A stretch of 64,000 nucleotides of DNA from Marinomonas pollencensis (GTDB lineage: Bacteria > Pseudomonadota > Gammaproteobacteria > Pseudomonadales > Marinomonadaceae): the NCBI RefSeq assembly GCF_003387375.1, contig NZ_QUNG01000004.1, forward strand, positions 281,634 to 345,633. The letters are read 5' to 3'. Numbering within the stretch: position 1 is the stretch's first letter; each line of letters starts with the position of its first letter. The notes under the pieces were generated by a model. It was not told where the DNA came from. It saw only the letters and a program-made list of their open reading frames with translations, and searched no databases. The position numbers were made by a program, and so were the translations under genes. Positions 30,601 to 38,407 of this stretch are shown one piece after another.

Positions 30601-31333
30601 CCGCTAAAGCCGACTGCCAATCATAATCTGGCGTGACTAACTTTGCGTCTGGCTGATTTTGCAACAAGGACAAATCTTTTTGCAGTGCGTCTGGAGAAGA
30701 CCAAATAGGTTTAATCAAAGCCGCCTTACTGTCATCAAGCGGATAAAACTCACTACGCCAAACGTCTTTAACCGCCATGGCTAAAGGCGCTTGCTCGTCT
30801 GTTTCTATGGTTTGTTGGAACAACATACGGCTTTCAAAGGCGTTTTGACTCAACATCCGCTGACAAAAACCGTGAATGGTAAACACCGCCGCTTCATCCA
30901 TTTGCTTTTCTGCATAGAGCAGTTTTTCAATGGCATCGGACTGCTGGCTGTCTGTCATATTCGCCAACCAGTCCTGCAAAAACACATCCTTGGTGGCGCC
31001 CATCATCAAGGCTTTACGGGCAACTCGAATACGGCCACGGATCCGCGCTTTGAGCTCAGCGGTGGCTGCTTCGGTAAAGGTCACCACCAAGATTTGATCC
31101 ACCGTTAACGGTTTTTCTAGATCACCTGGCAGCCCCGTAGGGACCAGTAAGCGTAAATAAAGATTGGCAATGGTATAGGTTTTACCTGTGCCAGCACTGG
31201 CTTCGATAAGCCGCTTTCCAAACAGAGGAAAGGTTAATGCATCCAGCAACTGTACCGTCTGCGCCATGTTGGTTGGGGCCATCGACCTTGATGACTCGGC
31301 ACTGGTGACGCCCGCTGATGTAATTTCGCTCAT
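27626..31333 (-). CDS. recB: Exodeoxyribonuclease V subunit beta
   Basis: 1235 residues, 3'-5' SF1A helicase plus nuclease. Walker A is ASAGTGKT at 45-52, Walker B 'IALIDEFQDTDAVQYRIF' near 395-412, and motif IV-VI 'VRIVTIHKSKGLEYPIVYLPF' and 'RLAYVALTRSKEACFIG'. The C-terminal RecB nuclease domain shows 'LKGFIDLLFEWQGRYYVLDYKSN' near 1115-1137 with the catalytic D-Y-K. The start overlaps the recC stop as ATGA. RecBCD repairs double-strand breaks and degrades linear foreign DNA, a basal antiphage layer. Confidence 0.97.
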   Translation of the reverse strand: MSEITSAGVTSAESSRSMAPTNMAQTVQLLDALTFPLFGKRLIEASAGTGKTYTIANLYLRLLVPTGLPGDLEKPLTVDQILVVTFTEAATAELKARIRGRIRVARKALMMGATKDVFLQDWLANMTDSQQSDAIEKLLYAEKQMDEAAVFTIHGFCQRMLSQNAFESRMLFQQTIETDEQAPLAMAVKDVWRSEFYPLDDSKAALIKPIWSSPDALQKDLSLLQNQPDAKLVTPDYDWQSALAASQQAIEVVRSTWLEQSQDIIDALEHSGIKRTFWRKDPSKDIQAMTQWAQSSRFELDKSLEKFDTSEHATRLSKNGELPAHPFFSAVQALRESFPEAGRLKAVLLQQLWEKTQQRMAQWKRSTQSLTFTDLLTSLDVALEQDDAGKLAERIRHLYPIALIDEFQDTDAVQYRIFSSVYQPADTDQQRLGLIMIGDPKQAIYAFRGADIYTYLSAKQRVDSVYSLATNYRSSAAMIQSVNALFSTHEAPFRVEGIPFVEVQDRGVAGQFLRQGEQQPALQFLYQQSDEPVSSAQYRGAMAEACAAHLHAILLEGQRAEAWIGERGVRPKDVALLVTNFSQANALKDALRKRGIPSVYLSDKGSVFETVEARELLIVLTAILSNAQESKMRSALATSLVAWSLEDLDTLNHDDVVYEKWVQAFQSYLTLWDSQGLLPMLRAFMADVDLATHMLQQIGGERKLTDFLHLSEKLQQKSLELDSKEGVLRYLRLAIQNPNGDSDEQKIRLETDAELVRIVTIHKSKGLEYPIVYLPFALTPFQNRGSSALYHDDQQQLWISIDPDEEEQERHTQELYAAEIRLAYVALTRSKEACFIGCMEVGKGATKSREAICDVHLSGVGALLCEGEPLEAGGLVPTLTRLVARHAEGKMSLVNLPDEAPQLARFEMLEERQDTPQARRFTGRVERDWWVGSYSSLVVEAAEQQDQSLPGLDEMTRLQDVFEELAEGDSLLLEEAGEVSQNRFSFPRGAKPGTFLHDTLEGKGIQEVVSEPSFRDLLKTSNQASMAAFYERQGFAEWQSVLNEWLVDIVNTELLEGVCLGDLPVSACRKEMEFFMPVNGMNALQLDRIAREHDAVSRSAPNIQDRPLKGMLKGFIDLLFEWQGRYYVLDYKSNHLGDDFSAYQTAEVEHAIAEHRYDLQYQLYTLALHRLLKQRLPDYDYDTHVGGVVYLFLRGMTPGQSTGIFNTRLSRQHLDALDQLFSGTLTQEEGQLGLF

Positions 31334-34300
31334 TCAAACAACTCCAAATGACGGTGCATTGGTAACCAAATCGCTTCACATAACTGAGTAAAGCGCTCGC
31401 GCTGCTCAACCAAAGATGGAAAATAGCGTTGCCAGTAGGCATCGTCTACTTCACTACTGCTAAATGCACTGCTGCTGTCTTGATAAATTTTTAGTGCTTG
31501 CTGCCAAGCCGCTTCTTCATCTTCTGCGGTTTTTGAAGCGCAATAGCTTTTACACCAAGCGTCGGCGCTTTTTGAAGGCAAAGGAATCGGCTCACACAAG
31601 CCTTGCTGCAATAAGGCTATTATTTGCGATAAATGATTTTTCGCCTCGTCCGGGGGCAAAATAATAAATCCATGTTGAGTAACCTTGCCATTTTTAGCCA
31701 GATTCACTAGGTGATGTTGTTTCGGGGTTCCTTGTGCACACAAGGCCAAATGCTCAATCCATGCCTGCATTTTCTGGTGAGCGGAAAGATCACCAATACG
31801 ATAGGATAAACGCGTCGTGGGTGTGTCCAGCTTTAACCAAGCTTGTAAGGCAAATGCGCCAAGCTGAAGATTCACCTCTAGCGGTTCACAATGGGCAAAA
31901 CCATAGCCTTGCAACACTTGAATTAACTGCCGACATTGATCTTGGTATTGCTGTAAAGATAAACGACCAAAGGCGCCGTAAGGCAGCACACCCATTAATG
32001 GAAGACGCTTAAAAAAGGTCTCATCATCGCCTTGCAATAACGCGTCCAGCATGTCCTCCCGTAACAAATACCCAGATAAACCTTCCAGATTAAAAGGCTC
32101 ATCTTCAAACTCTTCCTCTTCCCGTAAACTCAAAAACGCCTTTAATCGCCGCTGGGTGAAATAGCGCGCTGGGTTACCAATAAAACGAGATAATTCTTCT
32201 AATGGTAATTCTGCACGACTGCTCTCTTGCGCCGCCAAAGGATGAATATTAGGCGTATCGTGCTCTATATGAGAAGCTAATATTGCCGGTAACCATTGCT
32301 CGCTATAACTGTAAAGACGAGGGTTTTGTTGATAATAGCTTTCGTTAAACGGCTGCAATGGATGCTCTATCACTAACTGGCTCAAGAATGCGTCTTGTGC
32401 CTCTTCTGGACTCAGCGTTTCATCGCCGACAAAGACACAACTTTGTGCCATATATTCGAGTAATTCGCTGACCAAAATAGAGGGGTTTTTCTCGCTATTA
32501 TCTCGAATACTTTTACCCACATAACTCAGGTAAAAACACTCTCGAGCTGACATAAGCGCTTCTAAAAACAGGTACTTGTCATCTTCGCGACGGCTGCGGT
32601 CGCCACTGCGATAATTGCCCACCATTAGATCAAAGCCCATCGGAGCGACGCTACGTGGATAGTCCCCTTCATTTAAACCAAGTACACAAACCACTTTAAA
32701 AGGCACAGAACGCATTGGCATTAACGTACAAAAATTGATTCGACCCGCTAAGAAACGCTGCCCACCTTGGGCTTCCTGCAACATAGGCGTGAGCAACTGA
32801 CGGATGACTTGCTGATCTAATTTGTCATCAAAATACGCATGCTGCCACTGTAATGTCAGGGTATCCAGCTGCTTACTTAATAAGGTTGGGAAACTGTCGT
32901 CCTCTTCCACCAAAAAGAACTGCTCACTGAGCGAGTAAAGCATGTCGATCCAGTCTTTTGGTGTTAACGACGCCTGTAACCTTTGTTGTGCTTGATTAAT
33001 TGCCGCTAAAAACTCGGCCAGCTTACCAGCGACGGCGGCTTCAAGGCCTTCTACATCCCCATAACTTAAGGTGTTTTCCCAGATATGATCATGGCCCATG
33101 GCATAACCGAGCAACATACGGCGCACACCATTAAGCCAGGTATGCGACTCTTGGCTTGGCAGCGCGTGATGCTCTGCCGTGTGTGCGTCTAACCCCCAAC
33201 GCACCCCAACTTCAGCAGACCACTGTCGAATTCGCTCCAACTCCTCCGGCGTCAATTCAAATTTAGCCAACACCGCCGGCACTTCCAAAACACTGATCAG
33301 CTCAGATAAGGTAAAGCGGCTCTCACCCAAACCTAATAAATACAGGTAGGCATCTACTATCGGGTTTTCCATGCCGCCGGATTGGTCAATTAAGGCAAAC
33401 GGAATCCTCTTATGACCATGACCTTCTGATGCTCCTGTTGAGCCACCAAATACGGCCTTAACAAATGGGCTGTAGGTGTTTACATCAGGCAACATGACAA
33501 TAATATCTTTCGGCGTCAGACTAGGATCGCGCTCAAACATGTCCAACAACTGGTCGTGTAGCACTTCCACTTCGCGTAATGGACTGTGGCATAAATGTAC
33601 GCGGACACTTTGATCTTGTTTTTCGATTGGGTGACGATAGTGCGCCATTTCAACGCTTGGATCCCGCTCTTCAGCAGATCCATGGTTTTCTAATGTCAGC
33701 ACATCTTGCTGAACCCATTGCAGCAACCCTTGTTGCGATTCATTGAGATAATCTTCAAACACTTCCAGTTCATTGTCGGCCATTTCTTGCAGTTGGGCGA
33801 TGTAATCCCGCCCTAATCGTCCCCAGCTTGCGAGCAGCGGGTTGGCATCCAAATGCAAGGTGTCCATGCTTAGACCTGGCTTTAGGGTTTGGCGCTTAAT
33901 AACCCGGCCAATATAGTGCTTATCAACCACATCGCCCCAGTAGAAGCGACACGGGTTCTGCAAAAATAAATGCATTTCTATCCAGCCAGAAGACGCCAGC
34001 ACCCGCAGAGATTCCAAGGTATTAGGCGGCAGTGAAGACACCCCAAAGATAAAAATTCGCTCAGGCATATCTGGCGGTCGCGTCTGCGAGCGCGTGGCAT
34101 CCGCCAAGGCTTCGATCAAGTTACCACGATGGTATAAAGACTCGCCTCGCTGACTCACATCCGCCACCAAGTCTTGCCACAAAATGGCCTGCCAAGGCTG
34201 CTGTTCAAACAGTGAAGCTAAGGATTCATCTTGGCTCTCCCCGCCTTCCCAGACTTTTATCCAATCCGGGCGATACACCAAATATTGGTCATAAATATCC

Positions 34301-34695
34301 GCGATACTGGTGCATAACTGAAAGCGCCGAACCTGGCTATCATCGTCTTGCAGATACCAGCTTAATGACTGAAATTCTTCATCGGATAAACGTGCATCAA
34401 GCAACCGCATCAGGCGCCAAACCAGAAACGGTTTGTTAAACTCACTTTGCCCTGGAATATCCGACAAGGTTTGCGCAAAACTGTGCCAAACAAAAGTAGA
34501 AGGAAGTGGAAACGTGAGCCCTGCAGCGATGCCATGAGATTCCGCCAGCGACATTTTTAGCCACTGGGCCATGCCAGGGTTTTGCACCAAAATGTGCTCA
34601 TCTTTGAACGGGTTTTGCGGCGGAGAAAGCGCCAATATTTTTGCCAGCAGTACCGCTAAATCTTCAAGACGGTTACCTGTATAAAGCTGAAACAT
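31330..34695 (-). CDS. recC: Exodeoxyribonuclease V subunit gamma
   Basis: 1121 residues from the ATG at 34695, which has AAGGA seven bases upstream and gives the family N-terminus 'MFQLYTGNRLEDLAVLLAKIL'; a longer frame to 34761 lacks support. RecC is the Chi-scanning subunit built from inactivated helicase and nuclease domains. Landmarks are 'LVQNPGMAQWLKMSLAESHGIAAGLTFPLPSTFVW', 'PFALIDQSGGMENPIVDAYLYLL', 'GRINFCTLMPMRSVPFKVVCVLGLNEGDYPR' and 'SGDRSRREDDKYLFLEALMSARECFYLSYVG'. First gene of recC-recB-recD. Chi of this organism is not predictable from the sequence. Confidence 0.96.
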   Translation of the reverse strand: MFQLYTGNRLEDLAVLLAKILALSPPQNPFKDEHILVQNPGMAQWLKMSLAESHGIAAGLTFPLPSTFVWHSFAQTLSDIPGQSEFNKPFLVWRLMRLLDARLSDEEFQSLSWYLQDDDSQVRRFQLCTSIADIYDQYLVYRPDWIKVWEGGESQDESLASLFEQQPWQAILWQDLVADVSQRGESLYHRGNLIEALADATRSQTRPPDMPERIFIFGVSSLPPNTLESLRVLASSGWIEMHLFLQNPCRFYWGDVVDKHYIGRVIKRQTLKPGLSMDTLHLDANPLLASWGRLGRDYIAQLQEMADNELEVFEDYLNESQQGLLQWVQQDVLTLENHGSAEERDPSVEMAHYRHPIEKQDQSVRVHLCHSPLREVEVLHDQLLDMFERDPSLTPKDIIVMLPDVNTYSPFVKAVFGGSTGASEGHGHKRIPFALIDQSGGMENPIVDAYLYLLGLGESRFTLSELISVLEVPAVLAKFELTPEELERIRQWSAEVGVRWGLDAHTAEHHALPSQESHTWLNGVRRMLLGYAMGHDHIWENTLSYGDVEGLEAAVAGKLAEFLAAINQAQQRLQASLTPKDWIDMLYSLSEQFFLVEEDDSFPTLLSKQLDTLTLQWQHAYFDDKLDQQVIRQLLTPMLQEAQGGQRFLAGRINFCTLMPMRSVPFKVVCVLGLNEGDYPRSVAPMGFDLMVGNYRSGDRSRREDDKYLFLEALMSARECFYLSYVGKSIRDNSEKNPSILVSELLEYMAQSCVFVGDETLSPEEAQDAFLSQLVIEHPLQPFNESYYQQNPRLYSYSEQWLPAILASHIEHDTPNIHPLAAQESSRAELPLEELSRFIGNPARYFTQRRLKAFLSLREEEEFEDEPFNLEGLSGYLLREDMLDALLQGDDETFFKRLPLMGVLPYGAFGRLSLQQYQDQCRQLIQVLQGYGFAHCEPLEVNLQLGAFALQAWLKLDTPTTRLSYRIGDLSAHQKMQAWIEHLALCAQGTPKQHHLVNLAKNGKVTQHGFIILPPDEAKNHLSQIIALLQQGLCEPIPLPSKSADAWCKSYCASKTAEDEEAAWQQALKIYQDSSSAFSSSEVDDAYWQRYFPSLVEQRERFTQLCEAIWLPMHRHLELFE

Positions 34696-34825
34696 GCACG
34701 AATCCTTGTTATCGGCAATGAAAAGTAAGAACAAGCAGACAGAGTTAAGCCTAACCTTCAAGGCGCCAAAAAAGAAGACTATATTCGTTTCGCTAGGGGA
34801 TTCATTTCAGAGGATGTATCAAGGA

Positions 34826-34901
<76 letters not shown>

Positions 34902-34964
34902 AAACAGTGTCGCTTTATCGATAAGATAAGGTCACTCTTGGACAAAAATGTCCTGGGATTGTTT

Positions 34965-35040
<76 letters not shown>

Positions 35041-35055
35041 TCAAAACAGCGCAAG

Positions 35056-35084
35056 ATTTTATGGCCGCTTCGGGGCACTGTCAA
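35056..35084 (-). promoter_or_regulatory. Promoter of the tRNA-Ala pair
   Basis: Read leftward: a perfect TTGACA (35079-35084), a 17-base spacer rich in GC near the -10, and TAAAAT (35056-35061), 15 bases before the first tRNA-Ala. The 'GCCCCG' in the spacer is of the stringent, GC-rich type seen at stable-RNA promoters. Confidence 0.8.
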
Positions 35085-35254
35085 CCCTTTCATGCTGAGT
35101 TTTAACTAATTGATCCTCGTCTAGATTTGGCCTCAGAAATTACCTACTAAATAAGATTGTGGAGAACACGTAATTTGTGCTTTTATTATAATTCAATTGC
35201 TGGGAAGAAGTGGCGCTTATCAGCGTCGTATAGTCATCCGGAAGGGTAATAATT

Positions 35255-36481
35255 ATGGTTGATTTTCCTCATGTTTTAGACGATTTAATGATGGCGCAAC
35301 AGCCCATCTTCAAAAAATCTAAAGAACTGTTTGGTTATGAATTGCTGTTTCGCGGGCAAGACAGCCAGAACGCCAATGTTCTAGACGGTGAGCTGGCAAC
35401 CAGTCAAGTGCTGGTCAACCTTTGTATCGGCATCACCCATTTAGAAACGCAATTAAGAAAACCTTTTTTTATCAATATGACAACTGACCTAATGTTGTCC
35501 GATGCCTTCTTCCCGATCTCCCCCGAAACCATGTACATCGAAATTTTAGAAGATCAGGAACTTACTCCAGAATTTATCGAGGCCGTCAAAAAGTGGCGAC
35601 AAGCAGGCTACCGCTTTGCATTAGACGACTACCACTTCGATAAAGAGTACCTAAGCCTACTGCCTTGGGTTTCCATCGTGAAAATCGACGTTCTCACTAC
35701 CCCCCCACAAGAGTATTTAGAGCAGATCAAAGCCCTCAAAGCAAAAGGCTTGATTCTGGTAGCAGAAAAAGTCGAAAGCCAAGCCATGTTTGATTATTGC
35801 CGAGAACTTGGGTTTGACCTTTTCCAAGGCTATTTCCTACAAAGACCTGAGATTATCAAAGGCAAAAAAATATCTTCTGCAGCACAAAGCGCCATTACCT
35901 TAGTAAATGCATTGCAAGACAAAGACATTAGCATTGATACCATCACCAATATGGTGGCGCAAAACCCTACGCTTTCATTTCAATTGCTACGCATCCTAAA
36001 AAGCCCAGTCAGTGGTATCCCCAAAACAGTCGACTCTATCAAAGACGCTGTCGTGTTCCTGGGTTTGGTGCAGCTAAAGCGCTGGGCACTGCTTATCACA
36101 TTAACGTCGAACTCTGAGCAACCAAAATCTCTCTTCAAAATATTACTGACCCGAGCCCGCTGCTGCCAACTTATTGCCGAATTAGACAACAAAGAAATGG
36201 CAGACTCCGCTTTTATTACTGGGGTCATGTCTGGTATTGATGTGTTATTTGCCATGGAAAAATCCGCTATCTTAGGCCAAGTCGCTCTTAGCCAAGATGT
36301 GATGGATGCCATCTTAAAGTTCGAAGGACCTCTTGGTAACTACCTAGAACAAACCATGAATCTAGAGCAGCAGGCGTGGCGCAAGCTACAACGAATCCCT
36401 CACCAGAAACGCGCACAGCTTAATCGCGCATTTTTAGACGCCATGTTGTGGGCCGACGAGGTGCTGCAGCAATTAAATTAA
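35255..36481 (+). CDS. EAL/HDOD-domain signalling protein (YuxH-type)
   Basis: 408 residues. The N-terminal EAL-like domain (about 8-205) reads 'MMAQQPIFKKSKELFGYELLFRG' where active phosphodiesterases have E-A-L, followed by 'FALDDYHF' and 'LGFDLFQGYFLQRPEI'. Here the EAL triplet is ELL, and several metal ligands appear altered, so cyclic-di-GMP hydrolysis is doubtful. The C-terminal HDOD domain (about 210-400: 'LSFQLLRILKSPV', 'DAVVFLGLVQLKRWALLI', 'RARCCQLIAEL', 'FITGVMSGID') lacks an obvious HD pair. Proteins with this pairing are regulatory hubs in motility/virulence control; specific partners are unknown. Confidence 0.88.
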   Translation: MVDFPHVLDDLMMAQQPIFKKSKELFGYELLFRGQDSQNANVLDGELATSQVLVNLCIGITHLETQLRKPFFINMTTDLMLSDAFFPISPETMYIEILEDQELTPEFIEAVKKWRQAGYRFALDDYHFDKEYLSLLPWVSIVKIDVLTTPPQEYLEQIKALKAKGLILVAEKVESQAMFDYCRELGFDLFQGYFLQRPEIIKGKKISSAAQSAITLVNALQDKDISIDTITNMVAQNPTLSFQLLRILKSPVSGIPKTVDSIKDAVVFLGLVQLKRWALLITLTSNSEQPKSLFKILLTRARCCQLIAELDNKEMADSAFITGVMSGIDVLFAMEKSAILGQVALSQDVMDAILKFEGPLGNYLEQTMNLEQQAWRKLQRIPHQKRAQLNRAFLDAMLWADEVLQQLN

Positions 36482-36499
36482 TTTTTTTAGCTTAATTGA

Positions 36500-36527
36500 T
36501 TGACAGCGCTGAGAAAAACCATAGAAT
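36500..36527 (+). promoter_or_regulatory. Promoter of the split tRNA-Leu gene
   Basis: TTGACA (36500-36505), a 16-base spacer and TAGAAT (36522-36527) lie 19 bases before the tRNA 5' end. Because the tRNA is now interrupted, this promoter points into the left end of the mobile element and could drive the element's own tRNA-Leu at 36695. Confidence 0.8.
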
Positions 36528-36546
36528 ACGCATCACCTTTTTCAAG

Positions 36547-36587
36547 GCCAGTGTGGTGGAATTGGTAGACACGACGGATTCAAAATC
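36547..36587 (+). pseudogene. 5' half of tRNA-Leu (CAA), interrupted in the anticodon loop
   Basis: 41 nt, GCCAGTGTGGTGGAATTGG... to GGATTCAAAATC, carrying the acceptor 5' strand, D-arm and most of the anticodon arm. The sequence then departs from any tRNA (GAAAGTATCTATTG). The missing 44 nt are found 6.4 kb away at 43021-43064. Joining the two gives a complete 85-nt tRNA-Leu with anticodon CAA, an intact acceptor stem (with G-U pairs), a variable arm and an encoded CCA. Confidence 0.92.
36579..36587. repeat. attL core
   Basis: TTCAAAATC, the left copy of the 9-bp direct repeat, lies in the anticodon loop of tRNA-Leu. The same word also occurs within the element's own tRNA-Leu at 36727-36735. 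Confidence 0.85.
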
Positions 36588-36660
36588 GAAAGTATCTATT
36601 GATTTTTAGGGTAAAATCTCTTTAATATCAACAACTTGAAAAATAAAACATATCAAAAAA

Positions 36661-36681
36661 AGTTGTATAATAGTTGTATAG
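36661..36681 (+). repeat. Direct repeats AGTTGTATA near the left end (possible arm-type sites)
   Basis: AGTTGTATA occurs at 36661-36669 and again at 36672-36680, followed by G. The right end holds AGTTGTATAG and AGTTGCATAG at about 42929-42951. Short repeats shared by both ends of an integrating element fit integrase arm-binding sites. A perfect TATAAT (36666-36671) lies in the same stretch, 23 bases before the element's tRNA, but it lacks a good -35 box. Confidence 0.5.
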
Positions 36682-36694
36682 CTTTTCAAAATAT

Positions 36695-36779
36695 GGCGCT
36701 GTGGTGAAATTGGTATACACGGGGGATTCAAAATCCCCTGCCGAAAGGCGTGGCGGTTCGAGTCCGCCCAGCGCTACCA
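36695..36779 (+). tRNA. tRNA-Leu (anticodon CAA) carried by the element
   Basis: A complete 85-nt tRNA: acceptor GGCGCTG paired with CAGCGCT (one G-U), D-arm GTGAAATTGGTATACAC, anticodon arm GGGGATTCAAAATCCCC giving CAA, variable arm TGCCGAAAGGCGTGGC, T-arm GGTTCGAGTCC and an encoded CCA. It has the same anticodon as the interrupted host gene but a different acceptor stem and anticodon stem. It therefore is not a duplicate of it. It lies 107 bp inside the left end of the element, on the same strand as the host tRNA promoter, and a strong terminator follows. Confidence 0.95.
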
Positions 36780-36784
36780 CATAC

Positions 36785-36815
36785 AAAAAAGCCACTCAAT
36801 GAGTGGCTTTTTTTT
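36785..36815 (+). terminator. Terminator after the element's tRNA-Leu
   Basis: AAAAAAGCCACT and AGTGGCTTTTTTTT form a long perfect stem with loop CAATG, directly behind the tRNA 3' end. A-tracts on the other side also allow it to end the leftward lipoprotein transcript, whose stop codon is at 36847. Confidence 0.88.
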
Positions 36816-36846
36816 CTCTAAAAATACTTAAAATAAAGTAATATAC

Positions 36847-37536
36847 TCAATGAGAAAAAGCACTAATAACTTTATATGTAATCTTACTATTATCAGCCGA
36901 TAGAATTTCTATTCTAGCCCCTTTGTAAGACACTTGCTTAGATTGACTTAAATCATACCCAACATTATTTGTAAATGCAGCACGAGCAAGCCCATTTGAA
37001 AACTCCCTGTACCCAATATTAACTGTATTACCTACACGACCATTATATAAAAGAGTTTGCTCAAAAGAGTCCCTATCTTTAGCTTGAATTTTTTCTATTT
37101 CAATATCAGCATTAATACATTTCATGCCTGAAATTAAATGTATAGGGCATATTTGTCCAACGCCAGTTTTCTTTACTGCGATAGCTTGAACGTATTTACG
37201 AGCATCACCTTCTAAATTAGTAGAACTGCTATGCTCACCTATTGGAAAAGGTGAATAAAAATCACTATCCTTATCAGAGCCTATTTTCGAATAGTAGCCA
37301 CTTGAAAAATGATACAGCCCATAAGCGGCTGGGGCGTTAAGGTGCAAAGCTTCTACTTCGTAATATGTCCTGTCTGACAAAATAGCATCGCCAACAAAAA
37401 CAGTAGTTTCTTGCTGCATACTTGGGACTAAGGTTTTTTTAAGCTTAGCTACATAATTATATTGAATTGAGGGTGAGCTTGCACAACCTGCAATGATCAT
37501 AACAACACTCAAAGGAATGAATTTTTCTTTACGCAT
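36847..37536 (-). CDS. Predicted lipoprotein of unknown function
   Basis: 229 residues. The N-terminus MRKEKFIPLSVVMIIAGCASS is a type II signal with a lipobox (IIAGC) and Cys at residue 18, followed by Ser-Ser, so outer-membrane sorting is likely. The mature part is mostly beta-strand-like, with 'VFVGDAILSDRTYYEVEALHLNAPAAYGLYHFSSGYYSKIG' and two further Cys ('GQICPIHLISGMKCIN') that could form a disulfide. I recognise no family. It lies 13 bp after the 101-aa ORF in the same direction and is cargo of the mobile element. A surface-exclusion or stress role is possible but not shown. Confidence 0.75.
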   Translation of the reverse strand: MRKEKFIPLSVVMIIAGCASSPSIQYNYVAKLKKTLVPSMQQETTVFVGDAILSDRTYYEVEALHLNAPAAYGLYHFSSGYYSKIGSDKDSDFYSPFPIGEHSSSTNLEGDARKYVQAIAVKKTGVGQICPIHLISGMKCINADIEIEKIQAKDRDSFEQTLLYNGRVGNTVNIGYREFSNGLARAAFTNNVGYDLSQSKQVSYKGARIEILSADNSKITYKVISAFSH

Positions 37537-37549
37537 TATTAAAATATCC

Positions 37550-37855
37550 TTATATTAATTTATCACTATTAATTATATCAATGTAATAATCTACATAACT
37601 ATTAGCGTCTGCAACACATTGAGCAATAAGAGTTAAGTTCTTTGTGTTTTTTCTAGCAGTAAAAGATTTATTGAGTATTTCATCTATCGCATAAGAAAAA
37701 TATAAAGCATCATTTGTTTTTTTTGACATATTCCTGAGCTTTTCCTTCAAAACTGAGTACTTTTTTGAAGATGAATTTATGTCATTTTCAGCGAGAGATT
37801 TTTTTATATCTAAAATATCAACCTTAATTCCTTTAAAAACTTCAATGTCAGTCAT
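37550..37855 (-). CDS. Hypothetical protein (101 aa), element cargo
   Basis: 101 residues, Lys-rich and predicted helical, MTDIEVFKGIKVDILDIKKSL to the end IDIINSDKLI. It has no signal, membrane segment or recognisable motif. An AGGAAT-like ribosome-binding site precedes the ATG (read leftward, TAAAGGAATAGAGATAATG). The lipoprotein gene follows 13 bp downstream, so they form a two-gene unit with AT-rich codon use unlike the chromosome. Function unknown. Confidence 0.65.
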   Translation of the reverse strand: MTDIEVFKGIKVDILDIKKSLAENDINSSSKKYSVLKEKLRNMSKKTNDALYFSYAIDEILNKSFTARKNTKNLTLIAQCVADANSYVDYYIDIINSDKLI

Positions 37856-38141
37856 TATCTCTATTCCTTTAAAAAAAGGTTAAAATATACTAAAAAGTCA
37901 ATTAAAGTCAATAGACTAACAATGCTTTAAATATCTTATTTATGTTACTTCCTTTTAGGCACTGCCAGAAATACCATCTAAGCACTCTTTAATACACTCA
38001 TTGCTTCGCTCTTCGGACCTTCATCAGAAGCCGTGAAGCGGCATATTTCTTTATCTCTTAATGCTCTTAATAAAACAGAGCAATCACTATTATATTAATA
38101 ATTCTTTTATTAATATATCTTATATTAATAGGGGGGTATTC

Positions 38142-38203
38142 ACTTCGCATTAGAAGGGGTGGCCACTTCGCATTAGAGGGGGTGGTCATTTCGCATTATC
38201 TAT
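38142..38203 (+). repeat. Three iterons, 23-bp period
   Basis: The words ACTTCGCATTA, ACTTCGCATTA and ATTTCGCATTA begin at 38142, 38165 and 38188, exactly 23 bp apart, each of the first two followed by GAAGGGGTGG or GAGGGGGTGG. A two-helical-turn spacing upstream of a rep-like gene is characteristic of initiator-binding iterons. Confidence 0.75.
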
Positions 38204-38249
38204 ATTTGACATTATTGAAATTTATGTTTAATTGAATATTAGAAACAAA

Positions 38250-38281
38250 AAAATCATATACAAATTAATGCATATGATTTT
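38250..38281. promoter_or_regulatory. Inverted repeat upstream of the rep-like gene
   Basis: AAAATCATAT (38250-38259) and ATATGATTTT (38272-38281) are perfect inverted copies with a 12-base spacer. Such a repeat between iterons and a rep gene often is the operator at which the initiator represses itself; it might instead be a weak hairpin. Confidence 0.4.
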
Positions 38282-38407
38282 AAAAACTTCCTTTCTCACG
38301 GGAATAATTAAAAATATATCATCAAATATTAATTTGTCAAACAATATATTGTTAAAGAATTATTCTAAATAAGAAGTTTTTAAGCTTAAATTAAGGAATA
38401 ATAAGAA

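Larger units (their letters stand above)
37856..38407. other. AT-rich noncoding region, probable replication origin of the element
   Basis: This 552-bp stretch lies between divergent transcription units and contains no convincing gene. It holds GC-containing hairpins around 38000-38040, a very AT-rich run around 38090-38130, three iterons (38142-38203) and an inverted repeat (38250-38281) that precedes the rep-like gene. This layout is typical of iteron plasmid origins. Confidence 0.55.
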
